From assembly GCA_016703325.1 (NCBI GenBank), contig JADJCH010000031.1:1-50042 (forward strand): DNA of 50,042 nucleotides. Reading direction: 5' to 3'. Below are positions 34,175 to 42,940 of the stretch, piece after piece. The stretch is from Burkholderiales bacterium (GTDB lineage: Bacteria; Pseudomonadota; Gammaproteobacteria; Burkholderiales; Burkholderiaceae_C). The translations under genes were made by a program, and so were the position numbers. Below the pieces are notes generated by a model. That model had not been told where the DNA came from. It worked only from the letters and a program-made list of their open reading frames with translations, and did not search any database. Numbering within the stretch: the stretch's first letter is position 1; the number at the start of each line of letters is the position of its first letter.

Positions 34175-35317
34175 ATGGCATTGTCCAAGAACCCCCTGGT
34201 CGGCTTGGTCGGCTGGCGCGGCATGGTGGGCTCGGTCCTGATGGACCGCATGGTGGCCGAGGGTGATTTCGCCCATTTCGAGCCGCTGTTCTTCTCCACC
34301 AGCAACGCAGGTGGTGCGGCGCCCGCGATCGCGAAGAACGAAACCCGTCTGCAGGATGCCTTCGACATTGAGGCGCTCAAGCGCTGCGAGGTCATCATCA
34401 CAGCTCAGGGCGGTGATTACACCAACGAGGTGTTTCCCAAGCTGCGTGCAGCCGGCTGGAACGGTCACTGGATTGACGCGGCCTCTTCGCTGCGGATGAA
34501 GGACGACGCCGTCATCATCCTTGACCCGGTGAACTTGCCGGTGATCCAGAAGTCGCTGGCCGGCGGTGGCCGCAACTGGGTGGGTGGCAACTGCACCGTC
34601 AGCTGCATGTTGATGGGCGTGGGTGCGCTGTACAAGGCCGGTCTGGTCGAGTGGATGTCCACCCAGACCTACCAGGCGGCCTCGGGCGGCGGTGCGCAGC
34701 ACATGCGTGAGCTGCTGACCCAGTTCGGTACGCTCAACGGCGAGGTCAAAGCGTTGCTCGACGACCCGAAGAGCGCGATCCTGGAAATCGATCGCAAGGT
34801 CATCGCCAAACAGCGTTCACTGACCGAGGCCGACACCGCCAATTTCGGCGTGCCGCTGGGCGGCTCGCTGATTCCCTGGATCGATAAGGACCTGGGCAAT
34901 GGCGTGTCCCGCGAGGAATGGAAGGGCATGGCTGAAACCAACAAGATCCTGGGCCAGGGCGAGGGTTTCGGCTCTGCCGCGGTGCCGGTCGACGGTTTCT
35001 GCGTGCGCATTGGAGCGATGCGCTGCCACAGCCAGGCGCTGACCTTCAAACTCAAGAAGGACGTGCCGCTGGCGGATATCGAGGCGATGATCGCCGTGGA
35101 CAATGCCTGGGTGAAGGTGGTTCCCAATACCCGTGAGGCCACGATTCGCGACCTCACGCCGGTGGCGGTGACGGGAACGCTGACGATTCCGGTGGGGCGC
35201 CTGCGGAAAATGGCCATGGGCCCGGAATACCTCGGTGCTTTCACCATCGGCGACCAATTGCTCTGGGGGGCTGCGGAGCCCCTGCGCCGCATGCTGCGCA
35301 TCCTGCTGGGGCAGTGA
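34175..35317 (+). CDS. asd: Aspartate-semialdehyde dehydrogenase
   Basis: A 380-residue enzyme reducing aspartyl phosphate to aspartate semialdehyde with NADPH. The N-terminal fold is VGLVGWRGMVGSVLMDRM; the catalytic Cys140 lies in VGGNCTVSCMLM, and the active-site region near the C-terminus is RIGAMRCHSQALT. This is the Gram-negative long form. The ATG at 34175 follows AAAGGTGA; an in-frame TTG at 34151 would add eight residues and is less likely. It acts directly after LysC, encoded 4 kb upstream. Confidence 0.98.
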   Translation: MALSKNPLVGLVGWRGMVGSVLMDRMVAEGDFAHFEPLFFSTSNAGGAAPAIAKNETRLQDAFDIEALKRCEVIITAQGGDYTNEVFPKLRAAGWNGHWIDAASSLRMKDDAVIILDPVNLPVIQKSLAGGGRNWVGGNCTVSCMLMGVGALYKAGLVEWMSTQTYQAASGGGAQHMRELLTQFGTLNGEVKALLDDPKSAILEIDRKVIAKQRSLTEADTANFGVPLGGSLIPWIDKDLGNGVSREEWKGMAETNKILGQGEGFGSAAVPVDGFCVRIGAMRCHSQALTFKLKKDVPLADIEAMIAVDNAWVKVVPNTREATIRDLTPVAVTGTLTIPVGRLRKMAMGPEYLGAFTIGDQLLWGAAEPLRRMLRILLGQ

Positions 35318-35330
35318 TCCGAAAACCCCT

Positions 35331-35364
35331 GTGACCGACGTTGTCACTCGGCAACGTCTGTCAC
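35331..35364 (+). terminator. Long hairpin after asd
   Basis: GTGAC-C-GACGTTG and CAACGTC-T-GTCAC form a 12-pair stem with one internal mismatch and an 8-base loop, 14 bases past the asd stop. No T-run follows, so termination is likely but not certain. Confidence 0.55.
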
Positions 35365-35432
35365 GACATCCTCCACATCTCGAAGATCGGCCTCGAACAT
35401 CAGGCTCTGCATGAGCTTGTGTTTGTATCTTC

Positions 35433-35460
35433 TTGATGTTATTGTCTTTTCGGATATTCT
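35433..35460 (+). promoter_or_regulatory. Candidate sigma-70 promoter of fimV
   Basis: TTGATG and TATTCT are separated by 16 bases in an A/T-rich patch that stands out in this GC-rich window. The predicted start near 35467 gives a leader of about 60 bases before fimV. Confidence 0.55.
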
Positions 35461-35528
35461 GTACCTTCGGGTTGGTGCATTCCTTTGGGGATAGGGATGG
35501 GTCAACCCCCAGTAGCGCGGGAGACGCC

Positions 35529-37061
35529 TTGAAAGTCCGAATGAATCGCACAGGGCGCTTGGCTCTGAAAGAGGTGGCAGCGATGGCTGCCATGGTGGCC
35601 GCATTGGGTGCGCCGCTGACGGCCTCGGCCCTGAGTCTGGGTCGGCTGTCGGTGCAGTCGTCACTCGGTGAATCTCTGAAAGCCGAAATCGATGTCACCA
35701 GCCTGACGCCGGATGAGGCATCCAACCTGCGTGTGCGAGTCGCACCGCCGGATGCTTACCGCATCGCGGGTGTGGACTACAACCCGGTGTTGCCTGCCAC
35801 GAGTGTGACGGTGCAGCGGCGGGCCGATGGCAGCGCTTACCTGCGTATCCTCAGCGATCGGCCGGTGCAGGAGCCGTTTGTTGATGTGATCCTGGAGTTG
35901 TCCTGGTCCAGCGGTCGCCTGTTGCGCGAGTACACGCTCCTGTTCGATCCCCCAGCGATTGCGAAGGCGCCTGTGGCTCCGGCCACGCCCGCGGCGGTTT
36001 CACCGGAGCCCGCGCCCTTGCCGCCCGTGGTGGCGGCCCCGGCAGTTCCCGCGGCAATACCTGCCGAGCCGGCCCCGGCGCCATCTCCGGTTGCAGCACC
36101 CGCCCAGCCGGTGGCAGCAGCGGGGGAGGTTCCCCAGCCGGCCCTGCGTGCAGCGAAGGCGGCCGCACCGGCAGAGCGGGCGAGCGGATCGTCTGAATAC
36201 CGGGTCAAGCCTGGCGACACGCTGGGTGGCATCGCGGGCCGCCACCTCGGCGGTGGCGCCTCCCTGGAGCAGATGCTTCTCGGTCTGTTCCGAGGCAACG
36301 CCCAGGCCTTCCAGGGCGAGAACATGAACCGGCTCAAGGCGGGTGCAGTCTTGACGGTGCCGTCGGGAGAGCAGGCAGCGGCACTGGACGCCCAGGAGGC
36401 CCGCAAGGTCATCCAGGCCCACAGTGCAGACTTCAACGCCTACCGGCAGAGGCTCGCAGGTGCGGTGCCTGCACAGACGCAGGATGCTGAACCCGCTCGC
36501 AAGTCGGCCGGCAAGGTGCAGGCCGAAGTGCAGGATCGCAAGTCCGCGGCGGCTGCCACGCCCGACCGCCTCCAGTTGGACAAGGGTCGGGCAGCTTCTG
36601 CAGCCGGTGCCCTGTCGGCAGAGGATCGCATTGCCAAGGATCGCAGCCAGAGGGACGCGGCCAACCGGGTCGGCGAGCTTGCGCGCAATCTGGAGGATCT
36701 GAAGAAGATCCAGGCCGCATCGGCTGCGACGTCCAATGCGGCTGCGGTGAAGCCGCCGGTGATGGCTGCGGCCAGCGCTGCGGCGGCTCTGCCCAAGCTG
36801 CCGGTCAGCCCGGTGACGGCGCCTGCGGCGTCCGCGGCTGCGGGGGTTGCGGCCAAGGCGCCCGCTTCTGCGCCGGTGCTGGCAGCCGCGTCTTCGCCCC
36901 TGGTGTTGCCGGCGGCGTCCGCTGCAGCGAGTGCGGTGGCGATGGCCGCGTCGGCTCCCGCCATCGTGGCCAGCGCAGCCAGTGGACCGTTGGTAGCCGC
37001 GTCTGCACCCGTGCCAATGGCGGCAGCTTCGCGGGTTCCGGTGCCTCCCGCCGGTGCCTGA
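35529..37061 (+). CDS. fimV: FimV, N-terminal part (gene split by frameshift)
   Basis: A 510-residue fragment of the pilus-assembly and polarity protein FimV. The TTG at 35529 has GGGAGA at good spacing; the ATG at 35541 is the alternative. A signal peptide ends near LTASA, then LSLGRLSVQSSLGESLKAEI begins the typical FimV N-terminal domain, with a Pro/Ala-rich linker and a LysM domain at about 222-278 (EYRVKPGDTLGGIAG), which binds peptidoglycan. A coiled region and a long Ala-rich stretch follow. The frame ends at TGA 37059-37061, just before the membrane segment; the continuation lies in another frame from 37054. Removing one C from the CCC at 37046-37049 restores the reading VPPPVPEEP. 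Confidence 0.88.
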   Translation: MKVRMNRTGRLALKEVAAMAAMVAALGAPLTASALSLGRLSVQSSLGESLKAEIDVTSLTPDEASNLRVRVAPPDAYRIAGVDYNPVLPATSVTVQRRADGSAYLRILSDRPVQEPFVDVILELSWSSGRLLREYTLLFDPPAIAKAPVAPATPAAVSPEPAPLPPVVAAPAVPAAIPAEPAPAPSPVAAPAQPVAAAGEVPQPALRAAKAAAPAERASGSSEYRVKPGDTLGGIAGRHLGGGASLEQMLLGLFRGNAQAFQGENMNRLKAGAVLTVPSGEQAAALDAQEARKVIQAHSADFNAYRQRLAGAVPAQTQDAEPARKSAGKVQAEVQDRKSAAAATPDRLQLDKGRAASAAGALSAEDRIAKDRSQRDAANRVGELARNLEDLKKIQAASAATSNAAAVKPPVMAAASAAAALPKLPVSPVTAPAASAAAGVAAKAPASAPVLAAASSPLVLPAASAAASAVAMAASAPAIVASAASGPLVAASAPVPMAAASRVPVPPAGA

Positions 37062-38214
37062 GGAACCTTCGCTGCTGGAATCTCTGACCGAGAACCCCAT
37101 GCTGCTGCCGGGAGCGGGCCTGATCCTGGCGCTGCTGGCCGGGTTTGGCTTCTATCGGTTGCGCAACCGCAACAAGGAGGAGGGCGGTGTCACCTCCTTC
37201 CTCGAGAGCCGGTTGCAGCCCGATTCGTTCTTCGGAGCCAGCGGTGGGCAGCGCGTCGACACGCGGGATGCGTCGGGCGCACCGTCGTCGATGAGTTATT
37301 CGCTGAGCCAGATCGATGCCATCGGAGATGTCGACCCAGTGGCGGAGGCCGATGTCTACCTGGCCTACGGTCGGGATCTGCAGGCCGAGGAGATCCTCAA
37401 GGAAGCCATGCGGACCAACCCCGAGCGGCTGGCGATTCGCGCCAAGCTGCTGGAGGTGTACGCCAAGCGACGTGACATCAAGGGCTTCGAGCTGTTGGCC
37501 GGTGAGTTGTACGGCCTGACCGGTGGCCAGGGCGACGACTGGCTGCGAGCACAGGAACTTGGCCGCTCGATCGATCCGGACAATCCGTTGTATGAGCCGG
37601 GCGGACATCCTGCCGCGGGCAGTTCCGCGGCAGCCGGCGGCGCAGAGGCTCTGGGTGCCAGCACCATGCCGCAGTCGGTGGTGCCTTCGCCTTCGCGGTT
37701 TGAGCACAGTGTGCCGGATCTGAACCTGGGTGACGACATTCCATCCGGCAGCTCGGCGGCCGTGGATCTGGACATCTCCGTTCCGGCCGAGATGGACGAT
37801 GCACCCACCGCACGGATGAGCGGCTTCCAGCACTCCGCATCGGGTGCATTGGGTGGCGCCTCTGCCCGCGGGGATGTGCCCTCCATCAGCGGGATCGACT
37901 TCGAGCTGGACGATCTGCCCGCTTCGCCCCCGGCCCCGTCCCGCATGGATCTGGGAGGCATCTCGCTGGACCTCGATGCGCCGTCCGCTCCGGCGTCCGT
38001 GGCATCGATGGTGGCGGACATCGGGCCGTCGCTGGAGATGGGGCTGGACGACGACGATGACGCCGATCCGCTGGCCCGCAAGATCGAGCTGGCCGAAGAG
38101 TTCCACCAGATCGGCGATCTGGAAGGCGCCCGGGATCTGCTCCAGGAAGTCATCGAGAAGGCCGATGGGGCGTTGCGCGCCAAGGCCCAGTCGATGCTGA
38201 ACAACCTGAGCTGA
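37054..38214 (+). CDS. fimV: FimV, C-terminal part (membrane segment and TPR domain)
   Basis: A 386-residue open frame whose GTG at 37054 overlaps the stop of the N-terminal part by 8 bases. It starts PEEPSLLESLTENP, the text that precedes the FimV membrane helix, then the helix itself (residues 16-34, LPGAGLILALLAGFGFY), TPR-like repeats (AEADVYLAYGRDLQAEEIL) and, at the end, the conserved FimV C-terminal domain (KIELAEEFHQIGDLEGARDL). Together the two parts make one normal FimV of about 890 residues. Either the gene is truly broken, or the frameshift is an assembly error, or overlap allows coupled translation of two halves. FimV supports type IV pili and polar localisation in related bacteria. 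Confidence 0.88.
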   Translation: MPEEPSLLESLTENPMLLPGAGLILALLAGFGFYRLRNRNKEEGGVTSFLESRLQPDSFFGASGGQRVDTRDASGAPSSMSYSLSQIDAIGDVDPVAEADVYLAYGRDLQAEEILKEAMRTNPERLAIRAKLLEVYAKRRDIKGFELLAGELYGLTGGQGDDWLRAQELGRSIDPDNPLYEPGGHPAAGSSAAAGGAEALGASTMPQSVVPSPSRFEHSVPDLNLGDDIPSGSSAAVDLDISVPAEMDDAPTARMSGFQHSASGALGGASARGDVPSISGIDFELDDLPASPPAPSRMDLGGISLDLDAPSAPASVASMVADIGPSLEMGLDDDDDADPLARKIELAEEFHQIGDLEGARDLLQEVIEKADGALRAKAQSMLNNLS

Positions 38215-38312
38215 CCCGCGCTACCTGCCCGCCGAGGCGCGAGGAGCAGGCTCAGGCCTGGTCCCGCGCCTCTTGTCTTTCTGCTGGCGAACCCATCGAG
38301 GATCTGTTTTTC

Positions 38313-39119
38313 GTGCGACTGGCCCTTGGCATCAGTTACCGCGGTTCGGCTTACCACGGCTGGCAGAGCCAGGCCGGTCTGCGCACGGTGCAGGACGAAT
38401 TGGAGCGGGCTTTGGCCATCTTCGCGGCGCAGCCGGTCCGCACCGTCTGTTCAGGGCGCACCGACACGGGAGTGCATGCGGTCAATCAGGTGGTCCACCT
38501 GGACACCGGGTTGCAGCGGGCGGACTTTTCCTGGGTCCGCGGAACCAACACATTCCTGCCTGCGGACATTGCCGTGCAGTGGTGTCAACCGGTGCAGGAC
38601 GACTTCCATGCCCGCTACCTGGCGCGGTCGCGGCGGTACGCCTACCTGCTGCGGGAGGCCGCCGTGCGTCCGGCCCTCGAGCAGGGGTTGGTGGGGTGGA
38701 CGTTCCGGCCTCTGAATGAGGCGAACATGCGTTCGGCTGCGGCCTGCCTGATCGGAGAGCACGACTTCTCCGCCTTCCGTGCCGCCGAATGCCAGGCCCT
38801 CAGTCCGGTGAAGTTCATGCATCGGATCGGCATGCGTCGCCATGGGGCTTACTGGCGCTTTGATTTCGAGGCCAGTGCCTTCCTGCACCACATGGTGCGC
38901 AACCTGATGGGCTGCCTGGTGGCAGTGGGCAGCGGCGTGCGACCGGCGGACTGGCTGGCAGAGGTGCTGGCCTCGCGCAGTCGGCAGAAGGCAGCTCCCA
39001 CCTTTGCTGCGGACGGGCTGTATTTCCTGGGGCCGCGCTACGATGCGCACCTTGAACTGCCTACGCACACGGCCGCCTGCGATTGGTTGCCGGTTGCGGA
39101 TTCCGACCCACTGAGATGA
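38313..39119 (+). CDS. truA: tRNA pseudouridine(38-40) synthase
   Basis: A 268-residue enzyme that isomerises uridines 38, 39 and 40 of the tRNA anticodon arm. The start GTG gives VRLALGISYRGSAYHGWQ; the catalytic Asp51 lies in SGRTDTGVHAVNQV, and FLHHMVRNLMG and FAADGLYF follow. The length is standard. It follows fimV, as in many Burkholderiales, and its stop overlaps the trpF start by 4 bases, so a tRNA-modification gene is coupled to tryptophan synthesis. Confidence 0.97.
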   Translation: MRLALGISYRGSAYHGWQSQAGLRTVQDELERALAIFAAQPVRTVCSGRTDTGVHAVNQVVHLDTGLQRADFSWVRGTNTFLPADIAVQWCQPVQDDFHARYLARSRRYAYLLREAAVRPALEQGLVGWTFRPLNEANMRSAAACLIGEHDFSAFRAAECQALSPVKFMHRIGMRRHGAYWRFDFEASAFLHHMVRNLMGCLVAVGSGVRPADWLAEVLASRSRQKAAPTFAADGLYFLGPRYDAHLELPTHTAACDWLPVADSDPLR

Positions 39120-39784
39120 GTCCTTCCCAGCGCACCCGAATCAAGATCTGTGGCCTGACCCGGCCGGAGGATGTGGATGCAGCGGTAGAGGCCGGTGCGG
39201 ACGCGCTGGGGTTTGTCTTCTACCCCTGCAGCCCGCGGTACGTCTCGTTGGAACACGCCCGTACTCTGGTGCAGAGGATCCCGCCTTTTGTGACGCCGGT
39301 TGGCTTGTTCGTCAATGCAACCGAACAGGAGGTGCTGCAGGCCTGTGCCGCCATTCCGAACCTGCTGCTGCAGTTCCACGGAGATGAGGGTCCTGGCCAG
39401 TGCGAAGCCCCCCAGCGCCCCTACCTGCGGGCCGCGCGGATGTCCGAAGGTTTCGATTTGTTAGACTTCGCCGCTCAGTACGCTGCGACTGAACATGCCA
39501 AGGCCGTCTTGCTGGATGCCCACCTGGAGGCTTACGGCGGCGGTGGAAAGGTGTTCGATTGGTCTCTCATCCCTTCCGACGTCCCCCTTCCGGTCGTTTT
39601 GTCTGGTGGGTTGAATCCTGCAAATGTGACCGATGGAGTCCTGCGCGTGCGGCCCTGGGCCGTTGACGTGAGTTCGGGAGTCGAGGTCTCCAAAGGCATC
39701 AAGGACCCTTTGGCCATGCGCCGCTTCTGTGAGGCGGTGCGAGAGGCCGATGCACGACGGGCCGATCTCGACAGTGGGTACTGA
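39116..39784 (+). CDS. trpF: Phosphoribosylanthranilate isomerase
   Basis: A 222-residue TIM-barrel enzyme of tryptophan synthesis, converting phosphoribosylanthranilate to CdRP. The general-base Cys12 lies in IKICGLTRPEDV, the general-acid Asp in VLLDAHLEAYGGGG, and the phosphate loops are VVLSGGLNPANV and VDVSSGVEVSKGIKD. The ATG at 39116 overlaps the truA stop (ATGA). trpB follows after 59 bases. Confidence 0.97.
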   Translation: MSPSQRTRIKICGLTRPEDVDAAVEAGADALGFVFYPCSPRYVSLEHARTLVQRIPPFVTPVGLFVNATEQEVLQACAAIPNLLLQFHGDEGPGQCEAPQRPYLRAARMSEGFDLLDFAAQYAATEHAKAVLLDAHLEAYGGGGKVFDWSLIPSDVPLPVVLSGGLNPANVTDGVLRVRPWAVDVSSGVEVSKGIKDPLAMRRFCEAVREADARRADLDSGY

Positions 39785-39843
39785 AGCGCTCTCCAACTGA
39801 AAGCCGGTTGGCGGTCAGCGCCTTGCAGCAGGACGGAACCAAC

Positions 39844-41127
39844 ATGTTCGAATACCAGCAGCCGGATGCCCGCGGGCACTTCGGCATCTATGGCGGCAGC
39901 TTTGTCGCCGAAACCCTCAGCCATGCACTCGATGAGCTGCGTGAGGCCTACGAGCGCTGTCGCGTCGACCCGGAGTTCCAGCGCGAGTATCGGCATGAGC
40001 TGGCTCACTTCGTGGGCCGACCCAGCCCGGTCTACCACGCAGCGCGCACCAGCCGCGAAATCGGTGGCGCGCAGATCCACCTTAAGCGCGAGGACCTCAA
40101 CCACACCGGTGCGCACAAGATCAACAACGTGATCGGTCAGGCGCTGCTGGCCAGGCGCATGGGCAAGCCGCGGGTGATCGCCGAGACCGGTGCCGGCCAG
40201 CATGGTGTGGCCACGGCCACCATCTGCGCCCGCTACGGCCTGGAATGTGTGGTCTACATGGGCAGCGAGGACGTCAAGCGCCAGAGCCCGAACGTCTACC
40301 GCATGAATCTGCTGGGCGCCCGCGTGGTGCCGGTGGAGTCCGGCAGCAAGACATTGAAGGACGCTCTGAACGAGGCCATGCGCGACTGGGTCACCCACGT
40401 CGAGAACACCTTCTACATCATCGGCACGGTGGCCGGCCCGCACCCGTACCCCGCGATGGTGCGCGACTTCCAGCGCGTCATCGGCGACGAGTGTGTGCAG
40501 CAGATGCCTGTTCAGATCGGCCGACAGCCCGACGCGGTGGTGGCCTGTGTGGGCGGCGGCAGCAATGCCATGGGCATCTTCTTTCCCTACATTCCCTTCG
40601 AGGGCACCCGGCTGATCGGTGTCGAGGCCGCCGGCCTGGGGCTGGACAGCGGTCGCCACTCCGCGTCGCTGCAAAAGGGCGCGCCGGGTGTGCTGCACGG
40701 CAACCGCACCTACATCCTGCAGGACGACAACGGGCAGATCACCGAAACCCATTCCGTCTCCGCCGGACTGGACTACCCCGGCGTCGGCCCCGAACACGCC
40801 TACCTGAAGGACATCGGTCGGGCCGAGTACGTGGGCATCACCGACGAGGAGGCCCTGGCGGCTTTCCACCACCTCTGTCGCACCGAGGGCATCATCCCGG
40901 CGCTGGAGTCCAGCCACGCGGTGGCCTATGCGATGAAGCTGGCCGCCACGATGTCGCCGGATCAGCACATCCTGGTGAACCTCTCCGGTCGAGGGGACAA
41001 GGACATCGGTACGGTGGCAGACCTGTCCGGTGCCGAGTTCTTCTGCCGGCCGTCCTGCCGAGGGCAGTCCGTCAAGGGCGGCACCCAGCCGGTGGAGGTG
41101 ATCCGTACTGCAGGAGGTGCCCAATGA
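39844..41127 (+). CDS. trpB: Tryptophan synthase beta chain
   Basis: A 427-residue PLP enzyme joining indole and serine to give tryptophan. The PLP Lys92 is in LNHTGAHKINN, the phosphate cradle in CVGGGSNAMG, and GAGQHGVATAT and SGRGDKDIGTV are present. The ATG at 39844 gives the usual start MFEYQQPDARGHFGIYGGSF; the in-frame TTG at 39808 is rejected. Its stop overlaps the trpA start (ATGA), as expected for subunits of one complex. Confidence 0.98.
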   Translation: MFEYQQPDARGHFGIYGGSFVAETLSHALDELREAYERCRVDPEFQREYRHELAHFVGRPSPVYHAARTSREIGGAQIHLKREDLNHTGAHKINNVIGQALLARRMGKPRVIAETGAGQHGVATATICARYGLECVVYMGSEDVKRQSPNVYRMNLLGARVVPVESGSKTLKDALNEAMRDWVTHVENTFYIIGTVAGPHPYPAMVRDFQRVIGDECVQQMPVQIGRQPDAVVACVGGGSNAMGIFFPYIPFEGTRLIGVEAAGLGLDSGRHSASLQKGAPGVLHGNRTYILQDDNGQITETHSVSAGLDYPGVGPEHAYLKDIGRAEYVGITDEEALAAFHHLCRTEGIIPALESSHAVAYAMKLAATMSPDQHILVNLSGRGDKDIGTVADLSGAEFFCRPSCRGQSVKGGTQPVEVIRTAGGAQ

Positions 41128-41963
41128 GCCGCATCGCTGCGACGTTTGCCCGCTTGGCTGCCGAAGGCCGCAAGGCCCTGATCCCCTACGTTACCGCAGG
41201 GGATCCCTACGCCGATGTCACGGTCGAATTGATGCACGCGCTGGCGGCAGCAGGCTCGGACGTGATTGAGCTGGGGGTGCCGTTTTCCGACCCGATGGCC
41301 GACGGTCCGGTGATTCAGCGTGCCAGCGAGCGAGCACTTGAGCGCGGTATCGGGCTGCGCGACGTGCTGGACATGGTGCGTCGCTTCCGGGAAACCGACG
41401 ACCGCACCCCTGTGGTGTTGATGGGTTATGCGAACCCGGTGGAACGCTTCGGCCCGGATCGCTTTGTGGATCAGGCGCATGCCGCCGGTGTCGATGGCGT
41501 GCTGATCGTGGACTACCCCCCGCAGGAGTGCGAAACCTTTGCCGCGCAACTGCGCGCGCGGTCGATGGACCCGATCTTCCTGCTGGCGCCCACGTCCACC
41601 GAGGCCCGCATGGCCGATGTGGGGCGCATTGCCACCGGCTATGTCTACTATGTATCGCTCAAGGGCGTGACCGGGGCGGGACACCTGGACACCGACGCGG
41701 TGGCGCGCATGGTGCCCCGCATCCGGCGGCATGTGAACGTGCCGGTGGGGGTGGGTTTCGGGATCCGGGATGCCGCCACCGCCCAGGCCGTGGCCGCGGT
41801 GTCGGACGCGGTGGTGATCGGCTCCCGTATCATCCAGCTCATCGAGAATGAACCGCGCGAGCGGGTGACGTCGGTTGCGGCCGGCTTCATCGGCGAGATC
41901 CGCGCGGCCCTGGACAGTCTGGGCTCCCCGGCGGAGCCCCCAAGCGAAGGAGTGCATCCATGA
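41124..41963 (+). CDS. trpA: Tryptophan synthase alpha chain
   Basis: A 279-residue TIM-barrel subunit that cleaves indole-3-glycerol phosphate to indole, which is channelled to TrpB. Catalytic Glu49 (VIELGVPFSDP) and Asp60 (MADGPVIQ) are in place; YVTAGDP, YYVSLKGVTGAG and GVGFGIRDA complete the pattern. GGAGG precedes the ATG. Its stop overlaps the accD start by 4 bases. Confidence 0.98.
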   Translation: MSRIAATFARLAAEGRKALIPYVTAGDPYADVTVELMHALAAAGSDVIELGVPFSDPMADGPVIQRASERALERGIGLRDVLDMVRRFRETDDRTPVVLMGYANPVERFGPDRFVDQAHAAGVDGVLIVDYPPQECETFAAQLRARSMDPIFLLAPTSTEARMADVGRIATGYVYYVSLKGVTGAGHLDTDAVARMVPRIRRHVNVPVGVGFGIRDAATAQAVAAVSDAVVIGSRIIQLIENEPRERVTSVAAGFIGEIRAALDSLGSPAEPPSEGVHP

Positions 41964-42832
41964 GTTGGCTCGAGAAGCTGCTGCCCCCCAAGATCCAGCA
42001 GACCGATCCGAGTGAACGGCGCTCGGTGCCGGAGGGGCTGTGGGTGAAGTGCCCGGCCTGCGAAACGGTGCTGTACAAGTCCGACCTCGAGCAGAACCTC
42101 AACGTCTGCCCGAAGTGCTCGCACCACCACCGCATCGGCGCGCGCGCCCGGCTCGACGCCTTCCTGGATGCAGAGGGACGCTACGAGATCGGCCAGGAAG
42201 TGATGCCGGTCGATGCCCTGAAGTTCAAGGACAGCAAAAAGTATCCCGAGCGCCTCAAGGAAGCCCTGGAAGCCACCGGCGAAACCGATGCCCTGGTGGT
42301 GATGGGGGGCTCGGTGATGAGCATGCCGGTGGTGACCGCCTGCTTCGAGTTCGACTTCATGGGCGGTTCGATGGGCTCCGTGGTCGGGGAGCGCTTCGCT
42401 CGGGGTGTCGACACGGCCCTGGAGCAGAAGGTGCCCTTCGTCTGCTACACCGCCACCGGCGGCGCGCGCATGCAGGAAGGATTGCTGTCGCTGATGCAGA
42501 TGGCCAAGACCAATGCGGCGCTGACCCGCCTGGCCAAGGCGAAGCTGCCCTACATCAGTGTGTTGACCGACCCGACGATGGGCGGCGTGTCGGCGAGTTT
42601 TGCCTTTGTGGGCGACGTGGTGATCGCGGAGCCGAAGGCGCTGATCGGCTTCGCCGGACCGCGGGTGATCGAAAACACCGTGCGCGAGAAACTGCCGGAG
42701 GGCTTCCAGCGCTCCGAGTTCCTGCTGGGCAAGGGTGCGCTGGACATGATCGTGGACCGCCGTGAGCTGCGGGAGACCATCGCTCGTGTACTGGCCATGC
42801 TGCAGCGCCAGAGCGCGGACGCGGTGGCCTGA
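41960..42832 (+). CDS. accD: Acetyl-CoA carboxylase carboxyltransferase subunit beta
   Basis: A 290-residue partner of AccA. The N-terminal zinc ribbon uses Cys31, Cys34, Cys50 and Cys53 (CPAC and CPKC). The carboxyltransferase core has FMGGSMGSVVGERF, YTATGGARMQEGLLSLMQM and DPTMGGVSASFA. The ATG overlaps the trpA stop, so fatty acid synthesis is coupled to tryptophan synthesis, an arrangement shared by related betaproteobacteria. A 108-base gap to folC contains no gene. Confidence 0.98.
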   Translation: MSWLEKLLPPKIQQTDPSERRSVPEGLWVKCPACETVLYKSDLEQNLNVCPKCSHHHRIGARARLDAFLDAEGRYEIGQEVMPVDALKFKDSKKYPERLKEALEATGETDALVVMGGSVMSMPVVTACFEFDFMGGSMGSVVGERFARGVDTALEQKVPFVCYTATGGARMQEGLLSLMQMAKTNAALTRLAKAKLPYISVLTDPTMGGVSASFAFVGDVVIAEPKALIGFAGPRVIENTVREKLPEGFQRSEFLLGKGALDMIVDRRELRETIARVLAMLQRQSADAVA

Positions 42833-42940
42833 TTCGGGAGTTCGCGTGCACCCCGGGGCGTCCAAGGACGCCCCTTCGTCGTTTGTTGTGGGCCGATTCA
42901 TAGTCATGCAAAGGCCCGGCTCCCTGCAAGGTGGAAGAAC

